DNA of 16,773 bases from Roseiarcus sp050015935. Lineage in GTDB: Bacteria; Pseudomonadota; Alphaproteobacteria; Rhizobiales; Beijerinckiaceae. Positions 7,364 through 14,755 of this stretch are shown piece by piece. The first letter of the stretch is position 1, and each line of letters opens with the position of its first letter. The translations under genes and the position numbers were made by a program. The stretch is from positions 1 through 16,773 of the forward strand of contig JBEKAL010000055.1 of assembly GCA_050015935.1 (NCBI GenBank), read 5' to 3'. Below the pieces are notes generated by a model. It did not search any database and was not told the DNA's origin. It saw only the letters and a list, made by a program, of their open reading frames with translations.

Positions 7364-8292
7364 GCCGCCCTCGAGGAGTCTTGCGCGTCGTCGCCGACGG
7401 CCATGAAATGAATGAACACGTCTTCGAGGCTGGTCACGCCCGGCTCGACGGTGACCCCGGCTTCGCGCGCGAGCGGCGCCAGCGCCGCCGCCATGCGCTC
7501 GCGTTCGACGCCCACGACGTGCAGCGCGGCGCCGAAGGGCGCGACCTGCTGCACGCCGTCGAGCGCGGCGACGCGCTCGAGGAGCCCGGCGGACGGCGGC
7601 GCGCGGACGATGAACGTCGACAGCCCGGAGTCGCGCACCACCTCCTCGGCCGTCCCCGTCGCCAGCATCTTGCCGTAGGAAATGTAGCTGATGCGGTGGC
7701 ACCGCTCGGCTTCGTCCATGTAATGGGTCGAGACGAGCACGGTGAGGCCGCCGGCCGCCAGGCGATGAATTTCGTCCCAGAACTCGCGCCGCGCCTTGGG
7801 ATCGACGCCGGCCGTCGGTTCGTCGAGCAGAAGCAGTCGCGGCCGGTGCATGATGCACGCGGCCAAGGCGAGCCGCTGTTTCCAGCCGCCCGAAAGCGCG
7901 CCGGCCAGTTGTCGCCGGCGCGAGGTCAGGCCGAGTCGCTCGATCGTCGCCGCGACGGTTTGCCGGCGCGGCGACAGCTTATAGAGCCTCGCGACGAAAT
8001 AGAGGTTCTCTTCGATCGTGAGGTCCTCGTAGAGCGAGAACCTCTGCGTCATGTAGCCGACTTCGCGCTTGATGCGCGCGCTGTCGCCGCGCACGTCGAA
8101 GCCGAGCACGGTCCCCTGCCCCGCATCGGGCGTCAGCAGCCCGCAGATCATGCGGATCGTCGTCGTCTTGCCGGAACCGTTGGGTCCGAGAAAACCGACG
8201 ATCTCGCCGGCGCCGACGCGCAGCGTGATATGGTCGACGGCCATGCGCCCGTCGAAAGACTTGGTGAGCCCGGAGACGTCGATGACGTTCAT
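7360..8292 (-). CDS. ABC transporter ATP-binding protein (YbhF-like, single domain)
   Basis: A 310-residue ABC ATPase with Walker A GPNGSGKT (36-43), Q-loop Q83 (MTQRFSLYEDLT), signature LSGGWKQR (133-140), Walker B LLLLDEPTAGVDP (153-165) and switch His H190 (VSTHYMDEAE). The SLYEDLTIEENL and LSGGWKQRLALA wording is that of the multidrug/ABC-2 exporter class beside HlyD adaptors. A C-terminal domain (about 225-310) ends in SLEDVFIHF, common to this group. Start: ATG at 8292 overlaps the adaptor stop by ATGA. E. coli YbhF carries two such ATPase domains (about 578 residues); this one has a single domain and should dimerise. It energises the ABC-2 permease encoded next. Confidence 0.92.
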   Translation of the reverse strand: MNVIDVSGLTKSFDGRMAVDHITLRVGAGEIVGFLGPNGSGKTTTIRMICGLLTPDAGQGTVLGFDVRGDSARIKREVGYMTQRFSLYEDLTIEENLYFVARLYKLSPRRQTVAATIERLGLTSRRRQLAGALSGGWKQRLALAACIMHRPRLLLLDEPTAGVDPKARREFWDEIHRLAAGGLTVLVSTHYMDEAERCHRISYISYGKMLATGTAEEVVRDSGLSTFIVRAPPSAGLLERVAALDGVQQVAPFGAALHVVGVERERMAAALAPLAREAGVTVEPGVTSLEDVFIHFMAVGDDAQDSSRAA

Positions 8293-9251
8293 GGCCCGGC
8301 CCGCGGCAGGTCGACGTCGACGATCTGGCCCGGCTGCAGCCGCAGGGCGACGTCGTGCGCCGGCCGCGCCTCGACGAGGTAGACGAGCGTCTGGCGGCTC
8401 TCCAGCGAATAAATTACCGGCGGCGTGAATTCCGGCTCGCGCGCGATATAGCTGATCGCCGCGGTGAGGCCTGGCTCGCAGCCGTCGCAGCGCACGATGA
8501 GCGCCTGCCCGAGCGCGAGCGACGACAGCGCCGCCTCCGGCACAAAGATCGTCAGCTTGATCGCGCCGTTCGGCAGCATCGAAACGACGGGAGCGCTGGG
8601 CCCGGCGACTTCGCCCGGCCGGCGGATCACGTCGGAGATTTGCCCGGCCGCGGGCGCGGTCAGGTCGCGCTGCTGCAATCGCCATCGCGTCTGGTCGACA
8701 TTGGCCTGCGCCTGAGCGACTCGACTCTGCGCGGCGGCGATTTCCTCGGCGCGCGCCGGAAGTTTCGCGACGGCGAGATTGGCGGTCAATTCGCTGACTC
8801 GCGCCACGGCAACGTCATAGGCGGTTTGTGCGGAATCGAGATCGGCTTGCGGCGCGAAGCCGCGCGCGTTGAGATCGCGCTTGCGGTCGAGGGAGCGTTT
8901 GGCGTCTTCCGTTTGCACCTTGGCCGCGTTCAGCGAGGCCGCGATGGCCGCGATTTCCTCGGGCCGCCGGCCATAGAGAATATTTGCGAGTTCCGCCTGA
9001 GCCTGGGCGAGCTGGCCTTCGGCGTTGCGCACCGCGATTTCCGCGTCGGTCGCTTCGACCGCGCCGATCGGGTCGCCGGCCTTCACCCAGTCGCCGCGCC
9101 GCACGGAAAGCGAGACGATGCGCGCGACGTCGATCGGCGCGATCTCGACATATTCGCCTTCGACGTAGCCGACCACGGCGGTATTCGCCGGCGCGCAGAT
9201 CGATAGCCAGTTCGCGACCACGCCGATGGCGCAGAGCGTTTCGAGGATCAC
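8289..9251 (-). CDS. HlyD-family periplasmic adaptor (YbhG-like)
   Basis: A 320-residue membrane-fusion adaptor. It has a hydrophobic N-terminal segment (about 6-19, CAIGVVANWLSIC), a first half-lipoyl/barrel part (GYVEGEYVEIAPIDVARIVSLSVRRGDWVKAGDPIGAVE, about 29-66) and a long alanine/glutamine-rich coiled coil (about 73-195, including the QADLDSAQTAYD hinge). The second half-lipoyl part is RDLTAPAAGQISDVIRRPGEV at 195-215, followed by the C-terminal beta-barrel. A CDGCEPG motif near residue 245 contains a Cys pair. The start GTG at 9251 overlaps the regulator stop (GTGA) and has AGGAGG at good spacing, inside the regulator gene; a longer frame upstream is only regulator shadow. LSIC resembles a lipobox but lacks the small residue before Cys, so anchoring is more likely by the N-terminal helix. 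Confidence 0.9.
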   Translation of the reverse strand: MILETLCAIGVVANWLSICAPANTAVVGYVEGEYVEIAPIDVARIVSLSVRRGDWVKAGDPIGAVEATDAEIAVRNAEGQLAQAQAELANILYGRRPEEIAAIAASLNAAKVQTEDAKRSLDRKRDLNARGFAPQADLDSAQTAYDVAVARVSELTANLAVAKLPARAEEIAAAQSRVAQAQANVDQTRWRLQQRDLTAPAAGQISDVIRRPGEVAGPSAPVVSMLPNGAIKLTIFVPEAALSSLALGQALIVRCDGCEPGLTAAISYIAREPEFTPPVIYSLESRQTLVYLVEARPAHDVALRLQPGQIVDVDLPRAGP

Positions 9252-9928
9252 GGCTGAGCCCTCCTGGCGGCCGCGATCGCGGCGTCGAGATGAGCGACCA
9301 GGATTCGGCGAATGTCCTCGGCTTCGCGGGAACCGATATCGCGCCAATCCATGCGGCGCAGCACTGCGCGTCGAGCGAGGCGGAAGTAGAGGATCTCACC
9401 GAGCATCGCCAGCGTGGCGAGCCGGGTCTCGACGCTGCCCGCCTCGGCGCCGGTCGCCGATGCCCAGATCGCGCAAACGCGCTCGTGCATGGGCGCGAAA
9501 GCGCCGGAGTAGAACCGTTCGAAGGCCGGCGAAGGTTCGAATTGCTCGCGCAACAAGAAGCGGGCGATCGCCTGCGCGTCGGCGCTGACGACGATGAAGC
9601 CGACGATGGCTTCGACGATCTGCGCCAGACGCATTCGCGCCGCCGCGGGCGTCAGACGCGCCGATTCGACGGCGCCGCTCGTCACCGGTCCGAGCGCCGC
9701 GCGGATCGTCGCGGCGACATAATCGGCGCACGCCAGCCGCAGGCCTTCCTTACCGCCGAAGTGATAGGCGATGCTCGCGACATTGACCCCCGCCGCCGCC
9801 GCGATCGCGCGCGTCGACGCGGCGTCGAAACCATGGGCGCCGAACAGATCGAGGGCGACTCGGACGAGCGTCGCGCGCGTGGCCTCGCCGCGAGCTTCGC
9901 CAACGGGGGCGAACGATTTTGCCGACAT
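9248..9928 (-). CDS. TetR/CecR-like transcriptional regulator of the efflux operon
   Basis: A 226-residue TetR-type regulator. The N-terminal helix-turn-helix spans about 14-63 (ATLVRVALDLFGAHGFDAASTRAIAAAAGVNVASIAYHFGGKEGL), followed by a ligand-binding domain with FLLREQFEPSPAFERFYSGAFAPMHERV, typical of the CecR/YbiH group (DUF1956-type C-terminus). E. coli CecR is similar in length and heads the ybhGFSR efflux operon, exactly the arrangement here. The ATG at 9928 is preferred; an in-frame TTG at 9958 lies inside the palindrome upstream and lacks a ribosome site. The gene overlaps the adaptor by 4 bp and is probably autoregulated through the dyad at 9957-9972. The effector is unknown. Confidence 0.88.
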   Translation of the reverse strand: MSAKSFAPVGEARGEATRATLVRVALDLFGAHGFDAASTRAIAAAAGVNVASIAYHFGGKEGLRLACADYVAATIRAALGPVTSGAVESARLTPAAARMRLAQIVEAIVGFIVVSADAQAIARFLLREQFEPSPAFERFYSGAFAPMHERVCAIWASATGAEAGSVETRLATLAMLGEILYFRLARRAVLRRMDWRDIGSREAEDIRRILVAHLDAAIAAARRAQP

Positions 9929-9956
9929 GGCCAAAAGCGACTCGGACTCTGATGTC

Positions 9957-9972
9957 AATCAATCGTTTGATT
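9957..9972. promoter_or_regulatory. Likely operator of the TetR/CecR-like regulator
   Basis: AATCAATCGTTTGATT is a 16-bp dyad matching at 7 of 8 half-site positions, with perfect AATCAA/TTGATT arms. It lies 28 bp upstream of the regulator ATG. It stands out as AT-rich in a GC-rich region and overlaps a TTGACA hexamer read on the minus strand. Autorepression is the usual mode of this family; binding here is inferred. Confidence 0.6.
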
Positions 9973-10270
9973 AATACGATGTCGCCGGGAATTCAAGCCC
10001 CCGCGGCGGCTAGGCGGCGATGGCGTCACGAAGCGATGAGCCGCCGCCGCGGTCCGAGCGCCCTCGCACAGTCCCACGCCGATGGCCGAAAATATTGACC
10101 GCCGCGATGGCTGTGCTCGACACCGCCGTTCATACTGTCGCGTCGCCGCTTCGCCGAACGAAGCGGCGCGGGATTGTCAGCCTCTTGGCGATGGATGCAG
10201 GCAACCGCGCGGCGTGGACGCCAGCGACAAGCACGGGCGCGACGGCAGTCGGAAGTCCTCGGAAATGGCG
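9973..10270. other. Gene-less stretch between TetR operator and LysR gene
   Basis: No gene is supported here. It is downstream of the LysR-type gene and upstream of the efflux operon, both on the minus strand, and should contain the efflux promoter at its left end. It includes the strong hairpin at 10144-10168. A 49-codon minus-strand stretch contains VEHSHRGGQY, loosely like transposase DDE motifs, but without further support. Confidence 0.4.
10144..10168. repeat. Perfect 10-bp hairpin downstream of the LysR gene
   Basis: CGCCGCTTCG (10144-10153) and CGAAGCGGCG (10159-10168) pair perfectly around a 5-base loop. It lies about 100 bp after the LysR-type stop codon. No T-run follows in either direction, so it may stall or protect the transcript rather than act as a standard intrinsic terminator. 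Confidence 0.5.
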
Positions 10271-11176
10271 TCAGCCGGGCTCGCCGGCGGAGCCCTCGAT
10301 AGCCTTTCGCATCTTGACGAGTTCGGCGCCGGCCAATTCCATGAACGCGCGCACGCGCGCGGACTGGCGCAGATCGGCGTGGGTGAGAATCCACAGATCG
10401 ATGTCGAGTTCGGACTGCGGGGCGCCGATGCGGCTGAGCTCGGGGCGCCGGTCGCCGACGAAGCACGGCAGGACCGCGGCGCCGACGCCGAGCGCCGCCG
10501 CTTCGGCGATGCCCAGCACGGAATTGACGCGACACACCTGACGGCGTGGGCCGACGTTGTCGTCGACCCAGCGTTTGCCCAGCGACGGCGCGTAATGGTC
10601 GCCGAAACCGATCCAGGGCGCCGCCGCGACGACTCGCGGACCGAACTCCGCCGCAATGCCCGCCGAGCAGTAGACGGCCCAACGCATGACGCAGATCCGT
10701 CGGCCGACCAGCGCCTCCGGCGGCTCGTTGGTGGTGCGAATCGCCACTTCGGCGTCGCGGCGCGACAAATTGAGGGTCTGCGCCGCGACGATCAGTTCGA
10801 GCTGGACGCCGGGATTGACGGCGCGGAAGCGCGCCAGGATCGACGGCAACAGCAAAATCGCGATCGAGTCGACCGTGGTGACGCGCAATTCGCCGCTCGG
10901 CTTCGCGTCGCGTCCGGCGACGCGCCGCTCGAACTCGATGATCGAATCGGCCATCGCGCTCGCGAGTCCGATCATTTCCTCGCCCGCCGCAGTCGGCTGA
11001 TAGCCGGCGCGCGAACGCTCGAACAAACGCTCGCCGACCGCGCTTTCGAGAGCGGCGAGCCGACGGAAAATCGTCGAGTGGTTCAGGCCGAGCGCCTCGG
11101 CCGCGCCAACCAGCGAGCGCGCGTCGGCGATGGTCTTGACCAGCCGAAATTCATCCCAGTCCAAAGCGGAATTCAT
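10271..11176 (-). CDS. LysR-family transcriptional regulator
   Basis: A 301-residue LysR-type regulator. The N-terminal winged helix-turn-helix (about 5-62) reads DEFRLVKTIADARSLVGAAEALGLNHSTIFRRLAALESAVGERLFER, followed by GYQPTAAGEEMI. The effector domain starts near residue 92 (GELRVTTVDSIAILLLPSILARFRAVNPGVQLEL) and ends with a short C-terminal helix. The ATG at 11176 is chosen because the HTH begins right after it; the frame extends 31 codons upstream across the A/T run and terminator of the next gene, which is unlikely to be coding. No divergent gene sits next to it, so its target is not evident from context. A weak dyad upstream could serve autoregulation. Confidence 0.88.
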   Translation of the reverse strand: MNSALDWDEFRLVKTIADARSLVGAAEALGLNHSTIFRRLAALESAVGERLFERSRAGYQPTAAGEEMIGLASAMADSIIEFERRVAGRDAKPSGELRVTTVDSIAILLLPSILARFRAVNPGVQLELIVAAQTLNLSRRDAEVAIRTTNEPPEALVGRRICVMRWAVYCSAGIAAEFGPRVVAAAPWIGFGDHYAPSLGKRWVDDNVGPRRQVCRVNSVLGIAEAAALGVGAAVLPCFVGDRRPELSRIGAPQSELDIDLWILTHADLRQSARVRAFMELAGAELVKMRKAIEGSAGEPG

Positions 11177-11240
11177 ATCTCGAGGGTCGATCGGCGGCGC
11201 TATGCGAGGACGCGCAGATTCTCCCAGGGCGTGCAGTTGC

Positions 11241-11255
11241 GCAAGTCGAATTTGC
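11241..11255. promoter_or_regulatory. Weak dyad upstream of the LysR gene (possible LysR site)
   Basis: GCAAGTCGAATTTGC has perfect 4-bp arms (GCAA and TTGC) and lies 65 bp before the LysR start, a usual place for a LysR autoregulatory site. The inner positions match poorly and it adjoins the Sua5 terminator, so chance is possible. Confidence 0.25.
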
Positions 11256-11311
11256 AAAAAAAAAGACACCGTTCGGGTCGCCGCCGCAGCGATAGGCCGC
11301 GCGAGCCCGAA
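11256..11311 (-). terminator. Rho-independent terminator of the Sua5 gene
   Basis: On the minus strand the stem TTCGGGCTCGC (11311-11301) pairs with GCGACCCGAA (11281-11272) with one bulged base, followed about 8 bases later by nine T (the A-run at 11256-11264). It begins three bases after the Sua5 stop codon and should insulate the LysR gene from Sua5 transcription. Confidence 0.75.
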
Positions 11312-11313
11312 GT

Positions 11314-12312
11314 CTACGGCGCGCCGTCGCGCGGCGCGGCGGCGCGGCGCAGCCGATCGTTGATCGCCGAGCCGAGACCGCTTTCGGGGATCGGCGCGAC
11401 GGCGATGCGCGGCGTGCCCGTCGCGTCGAGCGCGCGCAGATGTGCGAAGAGGTTCGCGGCCGCCTCGTCGAGATCGCGGACACGCGACAGATCGAGCCTC
11501 GTCCGGGCCGGGCTCGAGGAGAGGGCGCCGCCGAAATCGAGCGCCGCCTCATCGCTCGCCGCTTCAATCGCCGCAAGACGAAGCGAGGCGCGGGGCGCGT
11601 AATGCGACTTCAGCCTTCCCGGCGCGATCGGAGCGTCGCCAGCGCCCCGCGAGGCGTCGCTCGCGACCGCGAAGCCCAATTCGGCCTCGATTCTCTCTCT
11701 CGCGATCGCCCCTGGGCGTAAGAGACGCGGCGTCCCGCCGAGACAGGCGACAATCGTCGACTCCAGCCCCAGCGGCGTCGGGCCGGCATCGAGAATCCAG
11801 TCGATCCGGCCGTCGAGATCGGCGGCGACGTGCTCGGCCCGCGTCGGGCTGACGCGCCCCGAGCGGTTGGCCGAAGGCGCGGCGAGCGGAACGCCGGCCG
11901 CCTCGATCAGCGCGCGCGCGACCGGGTGAGCGGGCGCGCGTAGGGCGACGGTGTCGAGGCCGGCGCGGGCGAGAAGACTGACCCGGCAGGTCGGCGAGGC
12001 CGGCGCCACCAGAGTGAGCGGACCCGGCCAGAACGCCCGCGCCAGTTTTCTCGCGTATCGATCGAAGATCGCCTCGCGCTCGGCGCTTTGCCGATCCACG
12101 ACATGGGCGATCAGGGGATTGAACGCGGGCCGTCCCTTGGCGGCGAAGATCGCCGCGACCGCCGCGTCCGAGGTCGCGTCGGCCGCGAGGCCATAGACGG
12201 TTTCGGTCGGCATCGCGACGAGACCGCCGGCCCGCAGGCAAGCGGCGGCCGCGGCGATGGTCTCGGCGTTGGCTGGCGCGAGACGGGTCGCTCGACTACG
12301 GATCGATGGCAT
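11314..12312 (-). CDS. L-threonylcarbamoyladenylate synthase, two-domain Sua5 form
   Basis: A 332-residue YrdC/Sua5 protein that makes threonylcarbamoyl-AMP from threonine, bicarbonate and ATP for the t6A37 modification of ANN-decoding tRNAs. The YrdC domain (about 12-205) has MPTETVYGLAADAT (34-47), AAKGRPAFNPLI (57-68), FWPGPLTLV and APSANRSGRVSPT (145-157). The linker APGRLKSHYAPRASL (230-244) and C-terminal Sua5 domain follow, as in long-form family members of about 320-350 residues. The start ATG at 12312 has GAGG seven bases upstream. It diverges from the acyl-CoA dehydrogenase across a 140-bp gap that should hold both promoters, and ends at a strong intrinsic terminator. Confidence 0.92.
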   Translation of the reverse strand: MPSIRSRATRLAPANAETIAAAAACLRAGGLVAMPTETVYGLAADATSDAAVAAIFAAKGRPAFNPLIAHVVDRQSAEREAIFDRYARKLARAFWPGPLTLVAPASPTCRVSLLARAGLDTVALRAPAHPVARALIEAAGVPLAAPSANRSGRVSPTRAEHVAADLDGRIDWILDAGPTPLGLESTIVACLGGTPRLLRPGAIARERIEAELGFAVASDASRGAGDAPIAPGRLKSHYAPRASLRLAAIEAASDEAALDFGGALSSSPARTRLDLSRVRDLDEAAANLFAHLRALDATGTPRIAVAPIPESGLGSAINDRLRRAAAPRDGAP

Positions 12313-12452
12313 GAGGGCGCCTCGCCGCCTTGCACGGCATTTGGTTTATATTCAAACGTTCTTCCCGCTTGGCGGGCGCCTTTCGGCGCGACAAGCTAGC
12401 CGACAAGCGGCGCGCGAGGCAAAGACGCCGACGCCCGCGTCCGAGGAGCGCC

Positions 12453-14243
12453 ATGTCCTATCGATCGCCGGTCGCCGACATCCTCTATTCGCTCAAACAC
12501 GTCGCCGGGCTCGACGAAGCGATCGAATCCGGACTGTTCGGCGACCTCGACGTCGAGACGGCGGCCTCGGTGATCTCAGAAGCCGGCCGTTTCGCCACCG
12601 AAGCCATCGCGCCGCTGAACCGCGTCGGCGATCGGGTCGGCGCGGCTTACGAGAACGGTGCGGTCGTCACGCCGCCCGGATTCCGCGACGTTTATCGGCA
12701 ATGGGCCGAGGCGGGTTGGGCCGGCGTGACCGCCTCGCCCGAATACGGCGGCATGGGGTTGCCGCATTCGGTCAATTTCGCCTGCAGCGAAATCTGGAAC
12801 GGCGCCTCGATGGGCTTCGCGCTTTGTCCGCTGCTCAGCGAAGGCGCGATCGGCGCGCTCGACGCCCACGGAAGCAAGGCGCTGCGCGAGACGTATCTGA
12901 AGCGGCTGGTCAGCGGCGCCTGGACGGGCGCGATGAATCTGACCGAGCCGCAGGCCGGCTCGGACCTCGCCGCGGTGGAGACCCGCGCGAAACGCGTCGG
13001 CGACGGAACCTATCGCATTTTCGGCCAGAAGATTTTCATCACCTACGGCGAACACGACATGGCCGACAACGTCGTCCATCTCGTGCTCGCGCACCTGCCC
13101 GACGCGCCGGCGGGAACGCGCGGCCTGTCGCTGTTTCTGGCGCCGAAATTCCTCGTCGGGCCCGACGGTTCTTTCGGCGCGCGCAACGACGTACGCTGCG
13201 CCGGCGTCGAGCGCAAGCTCGGCGTTCACGCTTCCCCGACCTGCGTCATGATCTACGGCGACGCGGGCGGCGCCAAGGGCTGGCTGGTCGGAGAAGAAGG
13301 CCGCGGCCTCGCGGCGATGTTCGTGATGATGAACAGCGCGCGGCTCGCCGTCGGCTTGCAGGGCGTGGCGATCGGCGAGCGGGCGCTGCAACAGGCGCTT
13401 TGCTATGCGCGCGAGCGCCGCCAGGGGCGGAGCGCCAAAGGCGGCGCCGGCATGAGCCCGATCATCGAGCATCCCGACGTCCAGCGCATGCTGATGACGA
13501 TGAAGGCGCTGGTCCAGGCGGCGCGCGGAATCTGCCACTTGACCGCGCTGGCGATCGACCGCTCGCTGCGCGCGCGAAACGCCGAGGAGCGCGCCGCGGC
13601 GGGCGAGCGCGCGGCGCTGCTGACGCCGATCGCCAAGGCGTTCTCCACCGACATCGGCGACGAAGTCGCTTCGCTCGGCGTCCAAGTGCACGGCGGCATG
13701 GGCTATATCGAGGAAACCGGCGCCGCGCAGCACATGCGCGATTCCCGCATCGCCGCGATCTACGAAGGCGCCAACGGCATCCAGGCGATCGATCTCGTGC
13801 AGCGCAAATTGCCGCTCTCCGGCGGCGCGGCCGCGGCGCGCGAAATCGCCGGGATGCGCGCGATCATTTCCGAAGTCGCCGAGCGCGGCGAGGCCGCGTT
13901 CGGCGCGAGCGCCGAGATCTTGAGCGAAGCGGTCGATGCGCTCGAACAAGCGACGAGCTACATGCGGGAGGCGCTCGGCGCCGATCCCGCCTCCGCCCTC
14001 GCCGGCGCCTCGGCCTATCTCAAGCTGTTCGGCCTCGCGCTGGGCGGCGCTTGTCTCGCCAAGGCCGGGCTCGCCGCGCAGGACCTGACGGCGCGCGGCG
14101 ACGAATCGCAACGCGGGCGCATCGGCCTCGCGCGCTTCTTCGCGGAAAAACTGGCGACGGCGGCGCCGGGCCTGGCGCGCTCGATCGCTTCGGGCGCCGG
14201 CGCGCTCGCCCCTTACGAATCCGTTTTGACGGAGACGGCGTGA
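12453..14243 (+). CDS. Long acyl-CoA dehydrogenase with C-terminal extension (DmdC-like)
   Basis: A 596-residue flavin acyl-CoA dehydrogenase. N-terminal helical domain at about 1-155, middle beta domain with the FAD-site motif TGAMNLTEPQAGSDL (158-172) and FITYGEHD, then GVERKLGVHASPT (251-263). The C-terminal helical domain has HGGMGYIEETGAAQHMRDSRIAAIYEGANGIQ, with catalytic Glu438 in YEGAN. The extra 130 residues at the end are those of the AcylCoA_DH_C group, which includes 3-methylmercaptopropionyl-CoA dehydrogenase DmdC and long-chain enzymes of similar length. The start has GAGGAG four bases before the ATG at 12453. The stop overlaps a GTG that begins an apparently truncated crotonase, so it once headed a beta-oxidation-like pair. 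The acyl substrate is not determinable here. Confidence 0.9.
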   Translation: MSYRSPVADILYSLKHVAGLDEAIESGLFGDLDVETAASVISEAGRFATEAIAPLNRVGDRVGAAYENGAVVTPPGFRDVYRQWAEAGWAGVTASPEYGGMGLPHSVNFACSEIWNGASMGFALCPLLSEGAIGALDAHGSKALRETYLKRLVSGAWTGAMNLTEPQAGSDLAAVETRAKRVGDGTYRIFGQKIFITYGEHDMADNVVHLVLAHLPDAPAGTRGLSLFLAPKFLVGPDGSFGARNDVRCAGVERKLGVHASPTCVMIYGDAGGAKGWLVGEEGRGLAAMFVMMNSARLAVGLQGVAIGERALQQALCYARERRQGRSAKGGAGMSPIIEHPDVQRMLMTMKALVQAARGICHLTALAIDRSLRARNAEERAAAGERAALLTPIAKAFSTDIGDEVASLGVQVHGGMGYIEETGAAQHMRDSRIAAIYEGANGIQAIDLVQRKLPLSGGAAAAREIAGMRAIISEVAERGEAAFGASAEILSEAVDALEQATSYMREALGADPASALAGASAYLKLFGLALGGACLAKAGLAAQDLTARGDESQRGRIGLARFFAEKLATAAPGLARSIASGAGALAPYESVLTETA

Positions 14244-14401
14244 GCGAGTTCGTCGAAGTTCGGCGCGAGGGCGCGGGTTGCCGTGTGGCGATTCATGCGG
14301 TCGGGAAGGGCACGGGAGAGGCGCCCTGCCGGGATCGCCAGATTGGGTTTCACCCGCGAAAACCGCCTGTGCTATACGAAATACATGGCGACGATCGTTG
14401 A
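14240..14401 (+). pseudogene. Probable truncated enoyl-CoA hydratase (crotonase) start
   Basis: A GTG at 14240 overlaps the acyl-CoA dehydrogenase stop (GTGA). The first residues, VSEFVEVRREGA, read like the usual beginning of a crotonase (MSEFVxVRREGxVAxxxLNRP). After about 12-17 codons the family pattern is lost (no LNRPxxxNAL), and the frame ends after 53 residues inside the next gene. Acyl-CoA dehydrogenases of this type are often followed by an enoyl-CoA hydratase. I read this as the stub left where foreign DNA entered near 14275. The call rests on a short match and the overlap. Confidence 0.45.
14349..14378 (+). promoter_or_regulatory. Possible promoter of the MNT gene
   Basis: TTCACC (14349-14354) and TATACG (14373-14378) are spaced 18 bp. 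The -10 lies only six bases before the ATG at 14385, and there is no Shine-Dalgarno sequence, so transcription would begin at or very near the start codon (leaderless mRNA). Weak on sequence alone. Confidence 0.3.
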
Positions 14402-14702
14402 TCCTATCTTGAGCCGATTCCGCGCCGCGCTCGATGAAGTCTATGGCGAGCGGATCGAGCGCGTGGTGCTCTACGGCTCCCGCGCCCGCGGCGACGCGCG
14501 CGCCGATTCCGACTACGACGTGGCGGTGTTTCTCAAAGACCTCGACGGCTTCGGCAAGGAGGCCGGAAGGATCGCAAGAATCGAGGCCGACATTCTTTCC
14601 GACACCGGAATCGTCGTCAACGCCCTGCCTCTGCAGGCCGGCTCTTGCAGCGAACGGACCGGGCTGATGCAGGAGCTGCGCCGCGACGGCCTCGACCTGT
14701 GA
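14385..14702 (+). CDS. MNT-domain nucleotidyltransferase, MntA-like antitoxin
   Basis: A 105-residue minimal nucleotidyltransferase with the diagnostic motif VVLYGSRARGDARADSDYDVAV (28-48): GS at 31-32 and metal-binding Asp at 43 and 45. In known HEPN/MNT pairs this protein neutralises the HEPN RNase toxin HepT by adding AMP units to it. The end, MQELRRDGLDL, with the stop overlapping a downstream GTG (GTGA), is the usual arrangement for the antitoxin-first pair. Here the toxin gene is cut after about 8 codons, leaving the antitoxin alone. The ATG at 14385 is chosen from the motif distance; the frame is open 34 codons upstream but those residues are unlike the family. GC content matches the older chromosome better than the ATPase that follows. 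Confidence 0.8.
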   Translation: MATIVDPILSRFRAALDEVYGERIERVVLYGSRARGDARADSDYDVAVFLKDLDGFGKEAGRIARIEADILSDTGIVVNALPLQAGSCSERTGLMQELRRDGLDL

Positions 14703-14755
14703 CCCCGGAAGCCGATCGCGAGTTCAGACAATGCAATTGGTTCGCTTCAGCCTAA
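14699..14755 (+). pseudogene. Probable HEPN toxin stub, truncated after about 8 codons
   Basis: A GTG at 14699 overlaps the MNT stop and begins VTPEADREF, matching how HEPN-domain partners of MNT proteins usually begin (MTPEAxRxLxKAxxxL). After that the frame reads into the start of the ATPase gene and stops at 14755. The composition changes at about 14720, marking a junction. Recognition depends on position plus a few residues, so this is an inference. Confidence 0.5.

Noticed and set aside
6368..7411. 347-codon plus-strand frame opposite the ABC-2 permease
   Set aside because: His/Arg/Glu-rich antisense shadow of a membrane protein gene.
10000..10140. Minus-strand VEHSHRGGQY resembling a transposase motif (IS3 HSDRGxQY or IS6-like)
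   Set aside because: Only a few residues match, with no other conserved block on either side; chance is likely in this arginine-rich frame.
10082..11602. 506-codon plus-strand open frame across the LysR gene
   Set aside because: It runs antisense through the LysR gene, across the Sua5 terminator and into the Sua5 gene, with no recognisable domain.
12576..14111. 511-codon minus-strand open frame opposite the acyl-CoA dehydrogenase
   Set aside because: Antisense shadow without any domain; the plus-strand gene has clear catalytic motifs and a ribosome site.
12257..14401. 714-codon plus-strand open frame overlapping the acyl-CoA dehydrogenase
   Set aside because: Its translation is arginine-rich and repetitive, a GC-rich shadow of the real gene in the next frame. 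Only its last 53 codons, after the overlap at 14240, were kept as a possible crotonase stub.
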